A DNA stretch of 64,000 nt from Methanobrevibacter_A acididurans (GTDB lineage: Archaea; Methanobacteriota; Methanobacteria; Methanobacteriales; Methanobacteriaceae). Positions 54,959 through 63,327 of the stretch are shown here, piece by piece (positions within the stretch are counted from its first letter, which is position 1; the number at the start of each line of letters is the position of its first letter). A program made the position numbers and the translations under genes. The DNA is taken from positions 620,001 to 684,000 of the forward strand of contig NZ_CP166991.1 of NCBI RefSeq assembly GCF_046197875.1. The letters are read 5' to 3'. The notes beneath the pieces are model-generated. The model was given only the letters and a program-made list of their open reading frames with translations, was not told where the DNA came from and did not search any database.

Positions 54959-55074
54959 TATGTTTTTTCCTATTTTTTTTAAGTTATTAAAGTTTTTAGA
55001 TTCATTTTTATAATTTTTTTCAGTGTATTTAAAATTTGTATGTTTTTTCCTATTTTTTTCAGTGTATTTAAAAA
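54959..55074 (+). repeat. Short direct repeats upstream of the second DUF4143 gene
   Basis: TATGTTTTTTCCTATTTTT occurs at 54959-54977 and again at 55039-55057. TTTTTTTCAGTGTATTTAAA occurs at 55014-55033 and 55053-55072. The units lie in the last 200 bp before the ATG at 55153. They may be a slippage product or repeated binding sites. Confidence 0.6.
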
Positions 55075-55152
55075 AGTTTATATGGAATATTCTATTTATA
55101 TATAATATAATTGGAAACAATTTTTTAAAAAATTTATAAAAAGGTTTTAAAA

Positions 55153-56358
55153 ATGTATACATTAAAAAGAGATTCTTATTTAAATAAAATTAAACCATTA
55201 ATTGATAAAGATATCATAAAAGTTTTAACTGGTATACGTCGTTGCGGAAAATCTGTAATGCTAAAATTAATAATGGAAGAATTAGAAAACAAGGGAATAT
55301 TAAAATCTAATATAATTTATTTAAATTTTGACTCATCCAAATTTCAAAACATAAAAACTAATGAAGAATTAAACAATTATATTACAAAAATTTTAGAAAA
55401 TAAAAAAAATAAAGTTTATCTTTTTTTTGATGAAATACAAAATGTAGATGGATGGGAAAGAAGCATTAATGGTTTTATGTTAGATTTTAAATGTGATATT
55501 TATATTACAGGTTCAAATAGTAAATTATTAAGTGGGGAATTAAGTACTTATCTTACAGGAAGATATATTGAAATCCCAATTTATCCATTTAGTTTTAAGG
55601 AAATATCACAATATTATCAAGAAAATAATAAGAAAAAAAGTAATTGGGAAATATTTAATGAATATATTGCATATGGAGGATTACCTATTCTCTTAACATT
55701 AGATGAAGATAATAAATTAATGTACTTAGAAGATTTATATAATGCAATACTCTTAAAAGATGTAGTAACTAAGTATAATGTTAAAAATCCAAAGGTTTTA
55801 AACAATTTAATGCATTATATAAGTTTAAATATTGGACATACATTTTCGGGTTATAGTATTTCTAAATATTTCAAAAATCAAGGAATCAATGTAAGTCCAA
55901 ATACATTATACAATTATTTAAGTTATTGTGAAAATGCATGTTTGATACATAAAGTAAAAAGAGAAGATTTAGTAAGTAAAAAAGTTTTGAAATCTAAAGA
56001 AAAATATTACTTAACTGATCATGGTTTTCGTCAAGCATTATGTTTATGTAATAATAGAGATTTAAGTCAAGTTTTTGAAAACATTGTTTATAATGAAATG
56101 TTAAGATTAGGTTATAAGGTAACCATTGGTGAGATAAAAAATAAAGAAATAGATTTGATTTGTAAAAAACATGATCAAAAAGTTTATATTCAAGTAACTT
56201 ACTTATTAGATAGTAAAAAAACAAAAGAAAGAGAATTTGGTGAATTATTAAAAATTAATGATAATTTCCCAAAGATTGTTATAAGTGCAGATCAATTTGA
56301 CTTCTCACAAGATGGTATAAAACATTATAATATCATTGATTTTTTAAAAGAATATTAA
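55153..56358 (+). CDS. AAA ATPase fused to DUF4143 (intact copy)
   Basis: 401 residues. Walker A TGIRRCGKSVMLKLI (about 27-41), Walker B VYLFFDEIQN (about 91-100) and the ITGSNSKLLSGE...LTGRYIE segment with its Arg are complete. DUF4143 follows, with DHGFRQALCL, ENIVYNEMLRLGY and KEIDLIC and a final QVTYLLD, giving a PD-(D/E)XK-like nuclease pattern. Such AAA-DUF4143 proteins are widespread in methanogens and their role is unclear, perhaps DNA handling. It is the intact paralogue of the copy at 52151. Confidence 0.9.
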   Translation: MYTLKRDSYLNKIKPLIDKDIIKVLTGIRRCGKSVMLKLIMEELENKGILKSNIIYLNFDSSKFQNIKTNEELNNYITKILENKKNKVYLFFDEIQNVDGWERSINGFMLDFKCDIYITGSNSKLLSGELSTYLTGRYIEIPIYPFSFKEISQYYQENNKKKSNWEIFNEYIAYGGLPILLTLDEDNKLMYLEDLYNAILLKDVVTKYNVKNPKVLNNLMHYISLNIGHTFSGYSISKYFKNQGINVSPNTLYNYLSYCENACLIHKVKREDLVSKKVLKSKEKYYLTDHGFRQALCLCNNRDLSQVFENIVYNEMLRLGYKVTIGEIKNKEIDLICKKHDQKVYIQVTYLLDSKKTKEREFGELLKINDNFPKIVISADQFDFSQDGIKHYNIIDFLKEY

Positions 56359-56392
56359 GTAATTTTTATTATAAAAATTTAATACTTTTTTT

Positions 56393-57085
56393 TTAGAAGT
56401 CACTTAATTTTTCTATATCAAATAGGACACTGCTTACGCATAAGTTTATTAATTGTTCCCCATATACCTTATCCACGTATACACCGTTTTCTTCCACGTC
56501 TCGTGCACCTGATTCAATACCCGGATCATCTAATCTTGCTTGTTTAAATTGTGATAATCCTACTTCTCCATAAATATTAGTATCTGCTTGGTTTTTTATT
56601 TGCTTTTCATCAAGTATTCCTAGTACTTTACCCATACTTAGTTCTCCTGATGCAGCATGGGGTCCTTCGTTTTCTACAATACTATTATTTACTTGTATTG
56701 TTACTCCTGATTTTTCTTCTATAAAATCTAAGTATTGGTATATGGGTATGTTTCCACCGTGACCATTTACTATTATGCATCGATCAATTTTTAGGTATTG
56801 TTTTGCAGATTTTAATGTTTTTGTTATTTCGTAAGCTACATCTTTTAGTTCGTAGTGTACACCATGATGTATTGTTGGTAATTCATATGCAGGGAATACT
56901 ACACCTAAAAATCTGCATCCACTATTTAAACTTGCAATGAGTGATACGTAGGAAGCTATTTTTGCATCAGTGTCTATTGGTAATGATGGGCCGTGGTTTT
57001 CAAGGTGTGATCCTAATGCTAGTACTCCTACTTTATGAACTCTTGTGTTTTTTATGTTTCCTGCTTCTAGTCTTAGTTTCACCAT
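56393..57085 (-). CDS. arfB: FAPy deformylase ArfB (creatininase family)
   Basis: 230 residues. It matches ArfB: VGVLALGSHLENHGPSLPID near residues 19-38 and IDRCIIVNGHGGNIPIYQ contain the creatininase-like metal ligands. ArfB removes formate from 2-amino-5-formylamino-6-ribosylaminopyrimidinone 5'-phosphate, the archaeal step leading to riboflavin and the 8-hydroxy-deazaflavin cofactor F420. The PUA gene lies just upstream in the same direction. The start is supported by GGGAGG upstream (minus strand). Confidence 0.87.
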   Translation of the reverse strand: MVKLRLEAGNIKNTRVHKVGVLALGSHLENHGPSLPIDTDAKIASYVSLIASLNSGCRFLGVVFPAYELPTIHHGVHYELKDVAYEITKTLKSAKQYLKIDRCIIVNGHGGNIPIYQYLDFIEEKSGVTIQVNNSIVENEGPHAASGELSMGKVLGILDEKQIKNQADTNIYGEVGLSQFKQARLDDPGIESGARDVEENGVYVDKVYGEQLINLCVSSVLFDIEKLSDF

Positions 57086-57110
57086 TTTATATTAATCCTC
57101 CCAAATTTTA

Positions 57111-57587
57111 TTATAATTCGAATTCCCAGATATCGTCGCCTATGTAATGTAATGTTTTTATTGCTTTTCCTGTATCATTTTCTTCCATTTCAGGACCAGT
57201 TATTAAACTTTCTCCCATTACTAATGGTTTGTGATGGTTTTCATCCACTACTAACACCACATCTCCTTTTTCTATTGTAGAGTCTGCTTGTGTTATTCCT
57301 GGACTCATTACATCTGCCCCGTTTGTCATGAATTTAACTGCTCCCATATCTACTACTACGGTTTTTGAATTTAAATCTTCGTAGAGTGCTGCTTTTAGTG
57401 TTGGGTATGGTTTGTTGTTAATCATTATGATGTATGGTTTACCATTTACAAGAACGAAATCGTTTGGGTCTACTTCTAGTAATTCTACACTATCTTTGTT
57501 GTTTATTAGTGTACCGTATTCTCCTAATTGTTTTTTGATTTCTTTAATCTTTTTTTTCTTTAAGAAGTATCGTTTTTTGACTTTCAA
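57111..57587 (-). CDS. PUA-domain RNA-binding protein (MCT-1/Tma20-like)
   Basis: 158 residues: a small N-terminal domain (1-75) and a C-terminal PUA domain (about 76-158) with VVVDMGAVKFMTNGADVMSP and GDVVLVVDE. Archaeal proteins of this size and design resemble eukaryotic MCT-1, which binds ribosomes. Function in archaea is unclear. It lies 26 bases upstream of arfB in the same direction. Confidence 0.85.
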   Translation of the reverse strand: MKVKKRYFLKKKKIKEIKKQLGEYGTLINNKDSVELLEVDPNDFVLVNGKPYIIMINNKPYPTLKAALYEDLNSKTVVVDMGAVKFMTNGADVMSPGITQADSTIEKGDVVLVVDENHHKPLVMGESLITGPEMEENDTGKAIKTLHYIGDDIWEFEL

Positions 57588-57880
57588 ATTATTCCACCAT
57601 TTAATTCTTTATTATTTTTATTATTTTGTTGTTTATATGATTAATAATTTATTATACTTAAGGCTAAACCTTTATATACTTTATTGGACTATATTATATT
57701 ATTGTTGTAATTAAGATTAAATCATTAAAATAAGTATTTTATTTTTAAATTAATTTAATAATTTGTTTAAAATGGGCTTTATTTTTTTGCTTTGTTTTAA
57801 TTATTAAATTACAGAAAAAAATTATTAATTTGTAGTTTTTATTTATTTGGATACTGTTAAATATTTTTTTAATAGTTACC
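57588..57880. other. Non-coding gap between divergent PUA and LSm genes
   Basis: About 290 bp, AT-rich. It must hold promoters for both directions. A 60-codon minus-strand frame within it is Lys/Ile-rich with no ribosome binding site and is not accepted. Confidence 0.45.
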
Positions 57881-57888
57881 TTTAAATA
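57881..57888 (+). promoter_or_regulatory. TATA box for the LSm-L37e operon
   Basis: TTTAAATA preceded by GTTACC (BRE-like) lies about 37 bases before the LSm ribosome binding site. It predicts transcription start near 57907-57912 with a very short leader. Confidence 0.55.
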
Positions 57889-57925
57889 GGAAGCTAACAT
57901 ATTTATTATAGTATAGGTGATAATC

Positions 57926-58159
57926 ATGAGCGGACAACAAAATGTTCAAAGACCACTTGACGCATTAGGTCAAGCATTAAACTCTCCAGTATTGATCAAA
58001 CTCAAAGGAGATCGTGAATTCAGAGGTACATTAAAAAGTTTTGATTTACATATGAATCTTGTACTTAATGATGCTGAAGAATTAGAAAATGGAGATGTTG
58101 CAAGAAGATTAGGTACTGTCCTCATTCGAGGAGATAATATAGTATATATCTCACCTTAG
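57926..58159 (+). CDS. Sm-like archaeal protein (LSm)
   Basis: 77 residues from the ATG at 57926 (MSGQQNVQRPLDALGQALNS), with AGGTGAT just upstream; a GTG at 57917 lies inside that site. Sm1 (LIKLKGDREFRGTLKSFDLHMNLVL) and Sm2 (LGTVLIRGDNIVYISP) motifs are complete. Archaeal LSm rings bind U-rich RNA. L37e follows, the conserved archaeal pair. Confidence 0.95.
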   Translation: MSGQQNVQRPLDALGQALNSPVLIKLKGDREFRGTLKSFDLHMNLVLNDAEELENGDVARRLGTVLIRGDNIVYISP

Positions 58160-58406
58160 ATAGTCTTTTTTCTTGATTAATTACATATATATGCGTAATA
58201 TTTTTGGGAATGTTTTATTTTATTAAAATATTTCTTTTATTAAAATTTTTATTCAATTATTTTAATTTAATTAGTAAAAAATATTTATTTTTTTAGATTA
58301 TATTTTTTCTTTTTCTAGTTAATTATTTGTTGAATTATATAATTTTTATTTAAATCTTATAAGATATTTCACTAATAGATAATAAGTTTGAAGGGAGGAA
58401 TTTGCA

Positions 58407-58592
58407 GTGAAAGGAACACCTAGTATGGGTAAGAAGAATAAGAAAACCCATATTCGTTGTAGAAGATGTGGTAGAAACACTTACCATGTTCGTAAGAAAG
58501 TTTGTGCTTCTTGTGGTTTCGGTAAATCTAAGAAGATGCGAAGTTACAATTGGCAAAATAAAAAACCTGTTACTGGTCAAAGATTAGTTTAA
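58407..58592 (+). CDS. rpl37e: 50S ribosomal protein L37e
   Basis: 61 residues from a GTG start with GGGAGGAA well placed upstream. MKGTPSMGKKNKKTHIRCRR leads to a zinc finger of CRRCG and CASCGFGKS. L37e is a small zinc-containing large-subunit protein. It pairs with LSm in archaea, though 247 bp separate the two here. Confidence 0.95.
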   Translation: MKGTPSMGKKNKKTHIRCRRCGRNTYHVRKKVCASCGFGKSKKMRSYNWQNKKPVTGQRLV

Positions 58593-58823
58593 ATGGGTTT
58601 TTACTTATTTATTTTTTCTTTTTTTTATACTATTTTAGTAATACTTTTTTATGTATTATTATTAACTACTTTTTTTTTAAAAAAATTATATTAATCCATA
58701 AAAACAAAAAAATAAACATACTCCATAAACCTTAAAAGAAATGAAAAACTCACACATTCTAAATTTAATAAAATAAGTATAGAAAGAAACACATATATTC
58801 CAATTCAACTTATACTAAAAAAA

Positions 58824-59390
58824 ATGAAACCTGAAAACAATATATTCCAAAGAATCCAAGAAGGACAAGAAATCAAACAAACCGATCCAGAAATCCAAAA
58901 TCTTTACAAAACATTCGATGAAACATTAAAAACAGTACAAAAAATAAACACTACAATACTAAGTAAAGATGAAATAAGAAAAATACTAAGTAAACAATTC
59001 GGTTATAAAATACACGAATCAGTATACATAATACCTCCTATATACTTAGACTATGGTCATAATATAAAACTTGGAAAAAACATTTTCATAAACCATTCCT
59101 GCAGCCTACTAGACCAAGGAGGAATAACAATAGATGATAATGTAATCATAGCGCCAAAAGTAAATTTAATAACCACAAATCATAAAATAAAACCAGAAGA
59201 AAGAACTACATTAATTTCTAAACCTATACATATTAAAGAAAACGTATGGATTGGTACTAATGCTACAATATTGCCAGGTGTTACAATTGGAAAAAATAGT
59301 ATAATAGCTGCAGGAGCAGTAGTTTCAAAAGATGTTAAAGATAATGTAATTGTAGCTGGAGTGCCTGGAAAAATAATTAAAAAAATTTAA
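58824..59390 (+). CDS. Maltose/galactoside O-acetyltransferase-like protein (hexapeptide repeat)
   Basis: 188 residues. The left-handed beta-helix signature is plain: YDYGHNIKLGKNIFINHSC-like turns, GGITIDDNVIIAPKV and WIGTNATILPGVTIGKNSII, followed by GAVVSKDV and AGVPGKIIKKI. Such enzymes (LacA/NodL type) transfer acetyl from acetyl-CoA to a sugar. No ribosome binding site is visible before the ATG, so a leaderless message is possible. Its end overlaps the convergent gene at 59387 by 4 bases. Confidence 0.9.
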   Translation: MKPENNIFQRIQEGQEIKQTDPEIQNLYKTFDETLKTVQKINTTILSKDEIRKILSKQFGYKIHESVYIIPPIYLDYGHNIKLGKNIFINHSCSLLDQGGITIDDNVIIAPKVNLITTNHKIKPEERTTLISKPIHIKENVWIGTNATILPGVTIGKNSIIAAGAVVSKDVKDNVIVAGVPGKIIKKI

Positions 59391-59845
59391 AAATCTTCTA
59401 CTTTTAAACTTAAATTATTAATAATATCATTAATTAATTTTTTATCTTTACCAGTTTTATCAAGAATTAAACTAGTTAATTTTTCAGCTTCATCCTGTTT
59501 ATAGTTAGCATTTAATTCTTCACCAATACTATCCCATAAATCTACAGCCCAATTCTTTTTACCATCATAAACTTGATCAACTAAAGTTAATTTCCCATCA
59601 TGTAATCTGATTAAACGAATATCTTGTTTAGGTTTAGATTTCCTACCTTCTTTATTACAATCAAGATATAATCCATTTTTCATTTCTTCTTTATAGTCTC
59701 CAGCTTTAACAAAATCTCCAGTAATACTGTAACCATTCATTACACTTTTATCTAATCCTTCAACAGTTTTTAACCATCCTCCACATCTACGAAAATCAAT
59801 ACTAGGATCAAGTTCTGTAATTTCTTCACACCAATTTAATATCAT
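59387..59845 (-). CDS. Hypothetical protein, 152 aa
   Basis: 152 residues, mixed alpha/beta, soluble, with no recognised motif; it opens MILNWCEEITELDPSIDFRR and contains GGWLKTVEGLDKS and NWAVDLWDSIGEE. Its 3' end overlaps the acetyltransferase gene by 4 bases on the opposite strand. AGAGGAT precedes the ATG on the minus strand. Codon use is like its neighbours. Function unknown. Confidence 0.6.
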   Translation of the reverse strand: MILNWCEEITELDPSIDFRRCGGWLKTVEGLDKSVMNGYSITGDFVKAGDYKEEMKNGLYLDCNKEGRKSKPKQDIRLIRLHDGKLTLVDQVYDGKKNWAVDLWDSIGEELNANYKQDEAEKLTSLILDKTGKDKKLINDIINNLSLKVEDF

Positions 59846-60325
59846 TTTTATCTATCCTCTTTTTTTCAATCATTATTTTTTTTTAATTGTTATAATCATA
59901 AAATTAAGGGATATATTAAGAAAAATATTTTCATGATTTTAGTTTATGCTTACTTTAAAATTATGTTTGTATAAATCAATAGTACTCAAAAAATGTGTAT
60001 GTTTTGTTTTACTATTATTTTACATTCATATTTTAATTTTAAGCATTTAAATCATCTATTAATCTGTAAATATTTTTTTATCCCTTTAATTTAAATAAAC
60101 ACCTATATTAAAAAGGTTAATCTAATTAAATTTAATTTTTATTATAGATTTTTCCTTTTTATTTTGGTTAAGTAATAATTTAATAATTAGTTTATAAATG
60201 ACTTATCCGAGAGCAAATGAAAAGTAAAAAAAGGTTTTGATTTGAAAAATTTGGAAAATAATTAAATACAAAAACGAATAAAATATTTATTAGCTTTAAA
60301 ATTACTTTATTTTTTTGTGATTTGA
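59846..60325. other. Non-coding gap upstream of rnc
   Basis: About 480 bp of AT-rich sequence between divergent genes. No reading frame or recognised RNA element. A GC-richer patch at 60205-60222 (CTTATCCGAGAGCAAATG) stands out but is not part of any structure I can draw. Confidence 0.45.
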
Positions 60326-61000
60326 ATGAACGAATTATTAAATAAATTTAACATTAAAACAAACAACTTAGATATATATGAAACAGCTTTCACACATTCC
60401 TCTTATGCGGTGAAACAGGAATTACCCTTAGATTATGAAAGATTAGAATTTTTAGGAGATTCTATATTAAACATGATCGTATCAGACATTTTATTTAAAA
60501 TGCACCCTAATTTTGGTGAAGGAAAACTAACAAAAATTCGGGCAAATTATGTATGCCAACAAGCATTAATCTTTTACTCACATAAATTTGGTTTAGATCA
60601 ATATGTTAAATTAGATTTTGAAGACAGTTACTTAACAAAAAACGAGGTATTAAGTATAACAGCAGATGTTTTTGAATCTTTCTTAGGAGCAATATATTTA
60701 GATCAAGGATTTGATACAGTAAAAAAATTTTTAATCGAAACCATTTATCCTTATATAAAACAAAAATTAATCTTTTTTTATGATTATAAATCTTCTATTA
60801 AAGAATATGGGGATGCAAATGAAGTAAAAGTCGATTATGAATTATTAGAAGAAAAAGGATTACCTCATAATAAAACATTTAAAATGTGCATTTTAATAGA
60901 TGGAGAACAGTACGGAACTGGAGTAGGTAAAAATAAGAAAGATGCAGAACAATTAGCTGCTAAAGAAGCAATAAGTAAATTAAACATAGAAAGTAAATAA
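60326..61000 (+). CDS. rnc: Ribonuclease III (bacterial type)
   Basis: 224 residues, the size of bacterial RNase III. The catalytic signature ERLEFLGDS gives E38, E41 and D45; E65 (FGEG) and the pair D114/E117 (ADVFESFLG) fall at the same numbers as the metal-binding residues of Escherichia coli RNase III. A C-terminal dsRNA-binding domain (about 155-221) has DYKSSIKEYG, HNKTFKMCI and KKDAEQLAAKEA. It should cut double-stranded RNA. RNase III is rare in archaea; this gene was probably acquired from a gut bacterium. No strong ribosome binding site (GTGATTTGA); the ATG follows a TTTGTG sequence. Confidence 0.95.
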   Translation: MNELLNKFNIKTNNLDIYETAFTHSSYAVKQELPLDYERLEFLGDSILNMIVSDILFKMHPNFGEGKLTKIRANYVCQQALIFYSHKFGLDQYVKLDFEDSYLTKNEVLSITADVFESFLGAIYLDQGFDTVKKFLIETIYPYIKQKLIFFYDYKSSIKEYGDANEVKVDYELLEEKGLPHNKTFKMCILIDGEQYGTGVGKNKKDAEQLAAKEAISKLNIESK

Positions 61001-61132
61001 TGCATATTTTAGGATAGTAAATGATTTTTTTTAATTATTATTCACTGTTTTTATAATTTATTTATTAATTTTTATGAATATTTGAAAAATTTAAATATAA
61101 ATTAATTTTCTATTTTTTTTTGAGTGATTTTT

Positions 61133-61501
61133 ATGGTTGAATTAAATAAAGATAGTATTTTAGAAAGTTTTAATGAAATGGAACAAGAATTACGTTTATA
61201 TCCTATAGAAGAGGGTTTAGAAGATGATATTATAAGTGTTATTAAAGGTAAAGAATTATCTTCTAATGAAATGTTTGATTTAGATTCTAGAATTGAAGAA
61301 TTTTTTTATGGTGCTGGTTTGAAGTGTCGTAAAGAAACTTATTTTTTTGATAATGGTTTTGAATTTTATGTTACTGAATTAGAAATTGATTTACGTAAAT
61401 TGGTTCATATTCGTGATAGTTTCCCTAAATTTGATCGTGTTAGTGTTACTACTGATATGGATCAGGGTTTTTCTACTTTAGCTGTTAAATTTAAATTATA
61501 A
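61133..61501 (+). CDS. Hypothetical protein, 122 aa
   Basis: 122 residues from the ATG at 61133, preceded by GAGTGAT; an upstream TTG or ATG would add three residues. A soluble alpha/beta protein: LNKDSILESFNEMEQELRL, then a YFFDNGFEFYVTELEI strand pair and ending STLAVKFKL. It looks like an archaeal conserved hypothetical family, but I cannot name it. It follows rnc after about 130 bp and a hairpin follows it. Confidence 0.6.
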   Translation: MVELNKDSILESFNEMEQELRLYPIEEGLEDDIISVIKGKELSSNEMFDLDSRIEEFFYGAGLKCRKETYFFDNGFEFYVTELEIDLRKLVHIRDSFPKFDRVSVTTDMDQGFSTLAVKFKL

Positions 61502-61539
61502 AATATTCTTTTTTTTATTACTATTTTTTCATTTTTCAT

Positions 61540-61555
61540 CCTTAAATTTTTAAGG
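61540..61555 (+). terminator. Short hairpin after the 61133 gene
   Basis: CCTTAAA/TTTAAGG forms a 7-bp stem with a 2-base loop, 39 bases after the stop codon. A weak terminator candidate. Confidence 0.35.
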
Positions 61556-61616
61556 GTAAGTTTTATTTATTGATGTGAATATATTATCATATAGACATGT
61601 TTTTCATTAAAAATGA

Positions 61617-63260
61617 TTGATAATGGAGGTGACAAATTTTAAACCTATAAAACAGATTGTTATTTTAATCTTACTTTTTGCATTAATATCTTCAATCACT
61701 TGTGTATCAGCAGAAAGCTTAACAAGTAATGATAATTCCACTAATATTATAAGTAACTCTACAGATAATAGTGTATCTAGCACTAATTCTCCTAATATTA
61801 TTTATATTAATCCAGGTGATTCTATAAATGATACTGTTAATAAAGCAGCTATAAATAGTACTATTATTTTAAATCCTGGAGTTTATAATGAATCTGGAGT
61901 TATTATTAATAAGAGTATTTCTATTTCAGGTAATGGTAATTCTGATGATGTGATTATTGATGGTAAGAAAGCTAATAGTATTTTTATTATAAATAATTTT
62001 AGTACTGTTTATGTGTCAAATCTTACTTTTATTAATGGATGGGGTGCAGATTTTGGTGGTGGTATAAATTCCCAGAATTCTTCTTTATATGTTGATAATT
62101 GTAATTTTATAAATAACACTGCTCATACAATCAATGGTGGAGGTATTTATAGTGGTGGTGAAGTTGATCTTAAATCCTATTTGTTTGTGAATAATTCTTA
62201 TTTCTGCAATAATTATGCAGGTCATGATGGTGGAGCTATTACTACTTATAAAGGTGATAGTTATATTTATAATAGTGTTTTCACCTTAAATTATGCTTAC
62301 CGTGATGGTGGAGCTGTTCGTGTTGGAGTTTATTCAACCACTTACATTTATGGTTGTTTATTTGAGAATAATACAGCAAGAGAATGGGGTGGAGCTTTAT
62401 ATAATTGGCCAGGTAAATTAAGTGTTTATAATTCAACAATTAATAATAATACTGCAGGTACTCGTGGTGGGGCAATTATTACTTCCGGACCTTTAAATGT
62501 TTTTGATTCTGTTATTACTAATAATTATGCTGGAATGTTTGGTGGAGCTATCTTTATTGATGAAGAAACCCCTGGAATACCTTCTACAGCTACAGTTAAT
62601 AATAATAATATTATTATGAATAATAGTGCATGGATTGAAGCTCAAGATATTTTCATTGATTTAACTACTTCTAAAACTACAAATTTCGATAATAATTATT
62701 GGGGTACAAACGATCCAATTAATGGAAGTGATTATAAGTATTCTTGGGCAGATCGTGTAAGTTTTAATAATTTCACAAATAATCCGGTTAAATGGATTAC
62801 CCAAAATAATTCTAATTCAAATAATAATGGGGTTAATGTGAATCCTAGTACTAATAGTACTCCTTATGAACCTGTAGCTACAACTATTGTAGCATCCGTT
62901 AATGTGAATCCTAGTACTAATAGTACTAATCCAATTAAAACTAATAATGCATCTTCACAAGTAACTAATACTCTAAATAATTTAGCTAAGTCACTTAATA
63001 GTATGAGTGGTAATTTAACTAATTCACTCCATAATGATTCTAGTCAAGAAAATCAGGTTTCTGATTCTTTGAATGTTCAAACTAATTCAAATGTTGGTGC
63101 TAATCCTGATTCATCAAGTTCTGATTCAAAAAAGTATACTGAAGTTAAAGTGAATAAAACTAATGATAAAAATAATAATGATAATTTACAATACTTTATT
63201 TGTGCTTTTATTGTACTTGCTGCACTTGTAATTGGATTTTATATGCATAAGAAATATTAA
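61617..63260 (+). CDS. Surface adhesin-like protein: beta-helix with C-terminal membrane anchor
   Basis: 547 residues in the longest frame. Signal peptide (about 14-33, ILLFALISSITCVSA), then a right-handed beta-helix (about 60-350) with turns like FGGGINSQNSSLYVDNCNFI and HDGGAITTYKGDSYIYNSVF, a Ser/Asn-rich stalk (about 390-515) with a repeated NVNPSTNST unit, and a single C-terminal span FICAFIVLAALVIGFYM followed by HKKY. So, unlike the other two adhesins, it is membrane-anchored. The start is uncertain: the Shine-Dalgarno GGAGGTGA (61625-61632) overlaps the proposed first codons and no ATG, GTG or TTG lies at the expected distance behind it. Likely an adhesin. Confidence 0.82.
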   Translation: MIMEVTNFKPIKQIVILILLFALISSITCVSAESLTSNDNSTNIISNSTDNSVSSTNSPNIIYINPGDSINDTVNKAAINSTIILNPGVYNESGVIINKSISISGNGNSDDVIIDGKKANSIFIINNFSTVYVSNLTFINGWGADFGGGINSQNSSLYVDNCNFINNTAHTINGGGIYSGGEVDLKSYLFVNNSYFCNNYAGHDGGAITTYKGDSYIYNSVFTLNYAYRDGGAVRVGVYSTTYIYGCLFENNTAREWGGALYNWPGKLSVYNSTINNNTAGTRGGAIITSGPLNVFDSVITNNYAGMFGGAIFIDEETPGIPSTATVNNNNIIMNNSAWIEAQDIFIDLTTSKTTNFDNNYWGTNDPINGSDYKYSWADRVSFNNFTNNPVKWITQNNSNSNNNGVNVNPSTNSTPYEPVATTIVASVNVNPSTNSTNPIKTNNASSQVTNTLNNLAKSLNSMSGNLTNSLHNDSSQENQVSDSLNVQTNSNVGANPDSSSSDSKKYTEVKVNKTNDKNNNDNLQYFICAFIVLAALVIGFYMHKKY

Positions 63261-63327
63261 AAGTTCTTTTAAAGAATTAGTATAAATTCTTTTTTTTAGA
63301 ACTAATAAATTTTTTTTTACTATTTTT

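Noticed and set aside
57745..57927. 60-codon minus-strand frame upstream of LSm
   Set aside because: Lys/Ile-rich, no ribosome binding site, overlaps the LSm promoter.
60205..60222. CTTATCCGAGAG resembling the start of an S-box (SAM) riboswitch
   Set aside because: No other conserved S-box helices are present and the downstream gene is RNase III.
62820..62940. NVNPSTNST repeat as possible CRISPR-like or short tandem array
   Set aside because: It is a coding repeat in the stalk of the adhesin; no spacer structure.
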